NCBI GenBank assembly: GCA_009760855.2
Contig: WPIO01000003.1
Location: 241,001 to 305,000, forward strand
DNA length: 64,000 nt
Direction of reading: 5' to 3'
Source: Cristatella mucedo
Lineage: Eukaryota; Bryozoa; Phylactolaemata; Cristatellidae
Shown here: positions 57,536 through 64,000 of the stretch, piece after piece
Layout of the letters: the number at the start of each line of letters is the position of its first letter
Numbering within the stretch: position 1 is the first letter of the stretch
Notes under the pieces: model-generated
Databases searched by the model: none
Told to the model about the DNA's origin: nothing
The model's input: the letters and a program-made list of their open reading frames with translations, nothing else
Translations under genes and position numbers: made by a program

Positions 57536-58103
57536 AGCCTTTAGTTCATCTAGCAAACAGTCTCCCAATATGCTGGGTCAGCACCAGCCTAAGTCACCAT
57601 GCTGCATGTTAAAAATGTTGTTTCAACGGGATCTCAGTACCCCAAGGTATTGCAGATTATCGGCATCCTAATGCTGCAGCAGTTGGGTATCTCTCGGCAT
57701 GTGCTCATCTGTTCTAATCTTCTTCGGAGACTGAACTGTGCCAGGCTCTGTCTGCTCTGTAATTTCTTTCATAGCTCTAGAACTGTCTTCTGCTTATATC
57801 CGGGTTGATCATGTACCGACAATACTCGATGGATTTTTGAGTCCAGAGAGTGCTAGCCACATCATCCATATCGTCCGTACACGTGGTGATCGGTGGTTTC
57901 TGGAGGGGGGAATAGCATTATGTGTTGTGTATTACTGTCGTAAATTTATGCCATTCATCATTCCTTTACAAATTTTTCCCAACTGCAGATTGTTTAACAG
58001 AGCACTGAATTGTTTGTCCTGGTCTACTCTACAGAGGTCAGAATTCATCAAACTGTATTCTAAACTGAAAGAAAGTCACGGGTTCAGTGACCGTGGCCGA
58101 TAG
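57536..58103 (+). other. Possible unassigned exons downstream of SEC16
   Basis: A strong acceptor TGGTTTTGTAG ends at 57537 and is followed by an open frame FSSSSKQSPNMLGQHQPKSP. Further on, CTACTCTACAG near 58035 precedes RSEFIKLYSKLKESHGFSDR and a TAG at 58101-58103. These could be an alternative SEC16 3' end or exons of another gene. No family is recognised and no complete chain was found. Confidence 0.22.
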
Positions 58104-59140
58104 TTTTAAAAAACTCCCTTCAGACTCCGAATGCAGGATGTATTGCATAGGCATAGAGCAAGCGATGGATCGCTGACGGTGCCCCTTACATTAGAAAAGC
58201 TGGCGCAGTACCAAAATAAAAGCTGGTTTTAGTTCCATAGAAAAATACTATGTGCTCCATGTCGATACGCATGAAAAAGCCTAGCTTGGTTCATGTTAGA
58301 CATAGGCACCTGGCAGGACCAGATAGCAACCTCAGGCTGCCTGGACGGTAAGCTTACACAAGCAGGGCTGCAAATGTCGTCCACTGATCTGGGTCATCCT
58401 GGTCGCTGAAGTTACGTCAGACTGGATGCATAGCAAGTACTGCCGCCGACCGCCCCATACTATTTTGTTCTGCAAATGTAGAGATCATACAGCTGACTAT
58501 GGTCGCCGATAAATTGAAAGCACAGCTCGTGGCTTCTACGAAGCACGTTCCCGTAAATGACAGAATAACCATGGGTGGAGCCCGCTTTGCTGTTGATTTT
58601 GTTGATTGTTGCGTTTTGCTGTTGATAAGCAATGCAAATCTTCCCCTACGGCTGCTCCACTAGTGCAACATCTTTTTCCGAGTTATACATACTGGGGTTA
58701 GAAGAACCGTGTTTCCTTGCTTTGTGAAGTTAGCAGCTGGGGACATTTCTTAAGACTTGCAAGCAAACCTTAGCAAATGTATTCTATGTGTGCTTGTGAT
58801 CTAAGATTCTAAGACATGATATCCTCAGCTTCCAAGATTATAACATGATATCCTCAGCTTTGACACGACTGGAAAGATGTGAATGGCTCAAGCATATGCC
58901 ACTAAATATCAGCCATGATATTTTATTAGAAGAATGATGGAGAACACAGTCAACGATTGCTCCTTCTTTCCAAAATTGCATGCGAATGATACTTTTGCCT
59001 TGGAGGTGAACAATATTTGATATAGAGTATGGGCCCTTTTTGACTGAACAGAGGCTCTGTGACCACCGAAAATATGTGTACGTTTATGTTTGTTATGTAG
59101 AATTCGTAAAATATATTCATAATTTAGTATTTTCACAGCC
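58104..59140. other. Region right of SEC16 without recognised features
   Basis: 1 kb with AATAAA at about 58214 and a short tandem duplication at 58813-58862; no supported gene. Confidence 0.5.
58813..58862. repeat. Short tandem duplication
   Basis: ACATGATATCCTCAGCTT occurs twice, about 30 bp apart. Confidence 0.8.
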
Positions 59141-59144
59141 CTCC

Positions 59145-59941
59145 CCCCCGGAGGGAACTAGACTTTTTTAGGCACTTGAGTGTGCTGACAAGGAAGCCTG
59201 TATACTGACTAGTGATAAAAATGCACACCTTCAGGACGCATAAGCACTTGAGGAACACTTAGCACCAACGGAGCAAGTCCCTTCGAGGAGCAGATAGTTG
59301 TTGAGCTTTTCTTTTCAAGGTCAATTAAGGGGCGCTATGTCAGTCGTTAGCCGATTTCAGACCCTTGGAAGCCCCTAGAGCTGAAGGAATGGTCTCCAAA
59401 GGAAATGAGGTTGGTTAGAGCTATTGGTCAGTAGCTCGAGTCAGAGGAGTGGGTGCTACAATGGACCTAACAGTGAGTGACTACACCTTAAAGTGGATAG
59501 CCTTACTGATGAGGAGCCATTACATGTCGGGGTAACTGAATACATATGTATCATCATCGTTGCAACTTTCGCGACAGATCTTCGGCTCAAGGGAAAGGTC
59601 CTAGAGCTTAACGACTCGGGTCGTGATTTTGAGTCCGGCTGTGAACGATGCTTTATTACCCACTGCAAGTGATGATGATGATAGCCGTTAGAGCTCTTCT
59701 GACGGCTATATTATCAGGCTGTTAAATCAGCTAATATTTAACTAGCGTTGCTAAAGAGTTTTGCACCAGCTGTCAAATTCTACACGCAAAAAGAGCTTTA
59801 AGTAGTAAATCACGAAGTCTATACGGGATATCATAAGGGCATTGGCCAGCACGATGTCGGGTAGCATCCTTATCGAAGCAACCCCGAATGCTTAAATTGT
59901 TAAGTGAGTAATCTGTACTACGTAGCTGGTGTGGTAAGGTA
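59145..59941 (-). mobile_element. Family-1 LINE, degenerate, with SINE inserted
   Basis: LINE matches at 59145-59600 (AAGCACTTGAGGAACACTTA, GGAATGGTCTCCAAAGGAAA) resume at 59756 with GAGTTTTGCACCAGCTGTC. The piece between is a tRNA-derived SINE. Confidence 0.7.
59605..59742 (+). mobile_element. SINE-2 copy inside a LINE
   Basis: Plus strand: CGGGTCGTGATTTTGAGTCC (box B), CCCACTGCAAGTGATGATGA, GATAGCCGTTAGAGCTCTTC and AGGCTGTTAAATCAGCTAAT. Interrupts the LINE at 59145-59941. Confidence 0.65.
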
Positions 59942-60068
59942 TCGTCATGTATCTCTGTATGTAGCTCCACAAAGACTAGGTAAGTATTACGCAGGAGCGT
60001 TTCTTATAACTCATTCAAAAGCCTTAAGCGATAAGCATAGCTGAGTCGGGGGGGGGGGCAGTTGAGGT
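59941..60068. repeat. Direct repeat, copy 1
   Basis: Same as 63877-64000 except for the length of a G run (12 versus 8). The first 90 bp resemble the family-2 LINE tail on the minus strand. Confidence 0.92.
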
Positions 60069-60096
60069 AGTGAGAAGCATGAATAGCTGATACAGA

Positions 60097-61092
60097 ATGG
60101 TGCTATGGATGGCAGCAAATTTTCTAAAACTTAACGATGATAAAACTAACTTACTAGTTATGGGCAAACCCAGTGTGATTCACAAATTGGAAAGGCTGAA
60201 GCTCAAAATTGGCTCTGCCAGCATATCTCCAGTTGAATCAGCTCGAAATCTAGGTGTCATATTATATCAAAGCGACCTCTCGGTAGACGACCATATCAGC
60301 CTCACAGTCAAATCTGCCTATTTTCAGCTTCACAACATTGCTAAAATTCGGGCTTGTTTAGATAAGGATACCACGTCCAAGTTGGTCCATGCATTCGTGA
60401 CATCCCGTCTCGACTTCCGCAACTCACTGCTTACTGGCCTACCAGCATGTGCGATCAGGCGATTGCAGCTGGTGCAAAACTCTGCAGCTAGGCTTGTCTG
60501 TCGTGAGCGTCGCAGTTGCCGCATTACTCCACTTCTCGCCGACCTGCGCTGGCTACCAGTCAAGCAACGGATTGACTTCAAGGTTTTGTCGCTCACTTTT
60601 AGGTCACTTCATTCTTTGGCTCCTGCCTATCTCTCAGATCTACTCCCCCACCAGGCCAATCATCGTACCGCCTGCTTTTCGGAATCCAACAGTCTTCAAA
60701 TACCTCGTACAAACCTCAAATCCTTTGGAGACCGTGCATTTAGTTCGTATGCTCCCGAAGCCTGGAACTCCCTCCCGACCTGCGTCAGAATATCCCCTGA
60801 CCTGACCACATTTAAAAAAACTTAAAAACACACCTATTTAGGACAGCATTTAGTGGGTCCCTGTGATTCGTCCTTGATGTGCTTATGCGTGCTGACACTG
60901 TGCATGCTGCCACTAACCACATTTGCATGCTGACCCTGTGCATGTCACCCCTACCCATGTTATTCATTTTGTTTGTTTTTCAAGCATGATTTTACCCACC
61001 ATTCAATTGCATTTCCCTTTGCAGCAAATGTAAAGCGCCTAGAAAGAGGTTGAGTTCTCTGAGGGCGCTTTATCAAGTGAATTATTATTATC
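60097..61092 (+). mobile_element. Family-1 LINE 3' part, young copy
   Basis: Plus frame 60097-60825 stays open for 242 codons: [20 protein letters not shown] through [17 protein letters not shown]. It is followed by the 3' UTR, the hairpin tail GTAAAGCGCC...GGGCGCTTTA and (ATT)n at 61080-61104. It is 5' truncated just after the YADD region. Confidence 0.92.
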
Positions 61093-61104
61093 ATTATTAC
61101 TATT

Positions 61105-61859
61105 ATGGGTTTACCCGCCAAATCTCATTAAATTGTAGCCGAGTTCTAGGGGTCAGAGGCTAATTCCCGCCATACTCCGGCCACGCTGCCGCTCGCCATG
61201 CCGCTGAGTTAGGGTAAGACGAGCGGCCGTCAGGGTAAACCTCTTTGTAATAACGCATGCACCAATAACAACAGGGGAACTAGACAAGTCTACAGGGTGG
61301 GCCCTATACACAGTACACTATGGGGGCGCAAGATGACGCAGCAAGCGCGAACAAACGTGTTAATTGCGGTCAGTCGGCTTCTGCAGTCCAGTCGTTGTAC
61401 CGACTCCCTATCCAGCAGTACGAGCGTACGCCGTCCAAAACTGGCTAAGTAACTGCTTGGCTAATCCGAGTCGACAGCTACCACAGTCATTAAATTCAAC
61501 TGAAAGACGCCAACACACGGGGGGGGGTCACGAACATGTTACACGGGGAACGCGGAATATACAAGTCTCAACAACGAGCGAGCCATCCAGCTCCGGTCGT
61601 GCCTTGGGTACTCATTCCCTTGCGTGCGTGGCAGCATCGCCGGAGCACGCCTGCACGAATCCAGGTGCATAATTCAGCGAGACCGGGAGCCTCCAGCACC
61701 ACGACTTACTCGGCCCACTTCTCCTACCCAAGAGCCCCGGTGACCTCGCGTCACCGCACACATCCGGCCATGCCGTAGGTCCGACCCCGGCCTAGCCGGT
61801 GACCCTCATTACAGCCGTCCGGTCCCAACCAGCCGAACCTAGCCTGGGTACAAATTGCA
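61105..61859. other. GC-rich unassigned region
   Basis: Follows the LINE at 60097-61092. It has short open frames on both strands (for example 61364-61672 plus) without family character. It may belong to the same repeat cluster as the 175-bp array. Confidence 0.4.
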
Positions 61860-62295
61860 CTGGCATGTTCTCGCGCCATGAACTCCAGTGGACTGGGCCA
61901 GCCAGTCTTTTTTACAAATTCGAACTGCAATACAGCTGCCATTTCCACAAAAATCTTCGCGATATCATTCGCTTTTCATTCCAAAGTAGAGACCACTGTT
62001 CCAAGTTTACCCACCATATTTCACGAGATTGCGCATGCGCGTTCTAGGCTATGGCCTCCGGTGGTCCGGCGCAGATGACATGCCTAAACAACCGAATTGT
62101 AATACAACTGCTGTTTCCGTAAAAAGCTTCGCATGACTGCAGTTTTTATTTCAAGTTAGTGTAAAAGTATGACTGGAAAGCTTTACCTACCAAATTCCAT
62201 CCGATAGAGTATGAGCGTTCTCACACTATTGCCTCCGATGGCCCGGCCCAGACGACGGCTCTGAATAACTGAACTGCGATACAGCTGCCATTTCG

Positions 62296-62455
62296 GTGAG
62301 CCGTGATGGCACACTAGGTAAGGCGGTTGTTTCGGTGGGTTCGATTCCTGCGGTGGGTGATTCTTTATCGCCACTGCAAGCGGTGGTGATAGCCGTAAAG
62401 GCTCTTCTGTCGCCATACAAAAAGAGGCTGTTCAATCAGCTAAGATTTTTTCTTT
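62296..62455 (+). mobile_element. SINE-2 copy inside the 175-bp repeat array
   Basis: Plus strand: GTGAGCCGTGATGGCACACT head, GGTGGGTTCGATTCCTGC (box B), CGCCACTGCAAGCGGTGGTG, ATAGCCGTAAAGGCTCTTCT and GAGGCTGTTCAATCAGCTAA. A short TTTCG is present at both borders and may be a target-site duplication. Confidence 0.75.
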
Positions 62456-62477
62456 CGCGAAAAGCTTTGTGCGACTG

Positions 62478-62540
62478 CGAATAATAATAGATTTCTATGG
62501 CGCGCTCTCAGAGAACTCAAGCTCTTTCAAGGCTCTAGCC
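62478..62540 (-). mobile_element. Family-1 LINE 3' tail inside the 175-bp repeat array
   Basis: AATAATAATAG followed by GCGCGCTCTCAGAGAACTCA and CTCTTTCAAGGCTCTAGCC. Decayed tail. Confidence 0.6.
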
Positions 62541-62780
62541 ACTTTATGCACGATTCAAAATTACAGCAAACGGTGTTCTTGGTTTACCATTGGTTTACCT
62601 TGGTTTACCACGCAATTGCGCTTTAGCGGTATCATGCTATGGCCTTTGATGACCCGGTCAAGTGAGCACCCTCAGATATTCCAACGGGGATACAGCTGCC
62701 ATTTTCCAGGCAAACTTTCCAAAACTGCGATTTTGATTCCTCATTACAGACAGCTGTGTAGTTCGATTGCATGCGGGCTG

Positions 62781-63876
62781 GTACCGCTCCTTTCCTAAAC
62801 AGCTGTTGGGAGCATCGTCGAGAGGGGCCTGTGCACAGTTGCTGTGGTCAGCTTCTAATGAGGCATTGACACAGGCCGATAACCCAGTGGTGAACAGATG
62901 ATGGATTCACCATCGGGGTCGGCCAAGGGACAGCCCGAGGGGAGGAGAGAGGGGACTCAAGTGTGAGAAGGGGTCGAAGGCAGTCGTGCGTCTTGCTTCT
63001 CCGTGCCTTGTTCAATAAACCATTGGCGTTGTTCTGGGCCAGCGTTCTGTATGCCGAACCACAAGCTGTATTCCAGTGTAACAGACCAGAGTATACTCAG
63101 ACCAGAATACATCATGGGTTAAAACGGCCTAGGCCACTTTATACCCCAAAAGTAAAATTGGCGTAGACAACTTTATATCCGGCGTGTAAAATAGGCTAGG
63201 CCAAAGTTTAGCTCTCCAGGCCAGAATATGCTCCATCTGAAAGGTGAGGCAGAGCACGAAACTTTTTGACTACAACTAGATCACTTGATTATTGTTGATT
63301 GTTCAGCTGCAATTATCCAAACAGAGAACATTAGCAACCATATTCCGCTGATATCCGATAAAGAACTTGCACCAATATCTAAAAAGCATAAAAATGAAAG
63401 TGAGACTTTTAATTTGATCAGTTAGAGCAGTTTTCAGAAACAGTTTAAGCTGTGGTGACGGTCTGCTTCGCAGCTGTTGCCAACGCTGAGCAGATGTGCC
63501 AGGCCGGCGTCTTCGATTGCGTGGCAAGTAGAATCGCAGAGATGACTGTGCTAATGAAGTATCGCTTTGTCCATCGTGGAGCTAGCGTCAAGGCCAGAAG
63601 AGACGGTGCGATGAACAATCGCTTAGATTGCTTTGGGCTAATGGGCGGCTCTGCGAAGATAGGTACACTGTTATATATGTAGACACTGTTTCTGTTTTCT
63701 GGAATCAAAACAACAGTTGCGCAACACCTAATGCAAAAATTGCAGCTGTATCGCAATGCGAATATTTAGGGAGACTGACTGTCCCGGGCCATTGGAAACC
63801 ATGGCACGAGGAAGCGAAAGCACACCATCACGGAATCCTGGTGGGTAAATCCGGAAACCTGGTGGGTAAATCCGGA
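62781..63876. other. Unassigned right end
   Basis: Short open frames on both strands around 63445-63756. The phrase AATTGCAGCTGTATCGCAAT near 63739 resembles the 175-bp repeat family. No gene supported. Confidence 0.4.
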
Positions 63877-64000
63877 ATCGTCATGTATCTCTGTATGTAG
63901 CTCCACAAAGACTAGGTAAGTATTACGCAGGAGCGTTTCTTATAACTCATTCAAAAGCCTTAAGCGATAAGCATAGCTGAGTCGGGGGGGGCAGTTGAGG
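63877..64000. repeat. Direct repeat, copy 2 (cut by window edge)
   Basis: Identical to 59941-60068 apart from the G run, and the match is still running at the last base. A 20-bp tandem pair (CCTGGTGGGTAAATCCGGAA twice) lies just left of it at 63837-63876. Confidence 0.92.

Larger units (their letters stand above)
61860..62780. repeat. About 175-bp tandem repeat, four diverged units
   Basis: A GGCCTCCGGTGGTCCGGCGC-type block recurs near 61878, 62049, 62228 and 62637, each followed by ATACAGCTGCCATTT-type sequence. Spacing is 171, 179 and 409 bp. The long last interval holds a SINE-2 and a LINE tail; without them it is about 175 bp. Confidence 0.75.

Overview
The window is nuclear DNA from an animal, judging by two large, intron-rich housekeeping genes, GT-AG introns, long simple-sequence repeats and many non-LTR retrotransposon fragments. 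Vertebrate-type ORF structure is absent and CR1/L2-like LINEs with TAA-repeat tails are abundant, so a marine invertebrate is plausible. The phylum cannot be fixed from the sequence alone.

The left third (1-21460, minus strand) is the 5' part of BDP1, the TFIIIB B'' subunit of RNA polymerase III. Nine coding exons were assembled by hand with matching splice phases (about 751 codons). The extended SANT domain is split across exons 5 and 6, and the gene runs off the left edge. A 5' UTR exon probably ends at 21593.

The middle (24635-57307, plus strand) is a complete SEC16 gene, the scaffold of COPII assembly at ER exit sites. Its 22 coding exons sum to 7347 nt (2448 aa plus stop), and every exon junction keeps the frame. 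The order is a GC-rich disordered N-terminus in one 3.8 kb exon, a Tyr/Gln-rich segment, the central conserved domain with the Sec13-binding ACE1-type helical region, and a C-terminal tail with the family's IVWD...QWV motif.

BDP1 and SEC16 are divergently transcribed. Between them (21594-24596) lies unassigned sequence that includes exon-like pieces on the minus strand. The right end (57308-64000) contains possible unassigned exons, then retrotransposons, a roughly 175-bp tandem repeat, and a 124-bp near-identical direct repeat cut by the window edge.

The repeats form a linked system. Family-1 LINE (about 18 pieces, RT with YADD box) ends in a conserved hairpin tail. A tRNA-headed SINE at 50282-50425 carries the same hairpin, and one LINE copy (7741 onward) shows a paired base change in the stem. 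A second LINE family and a second tRNA-derived SINE family are also present. Microsatellites (TA, GA, CT, GT, CA) and one Tc1/mariner-like non-autonomous element fill the remaining introns.
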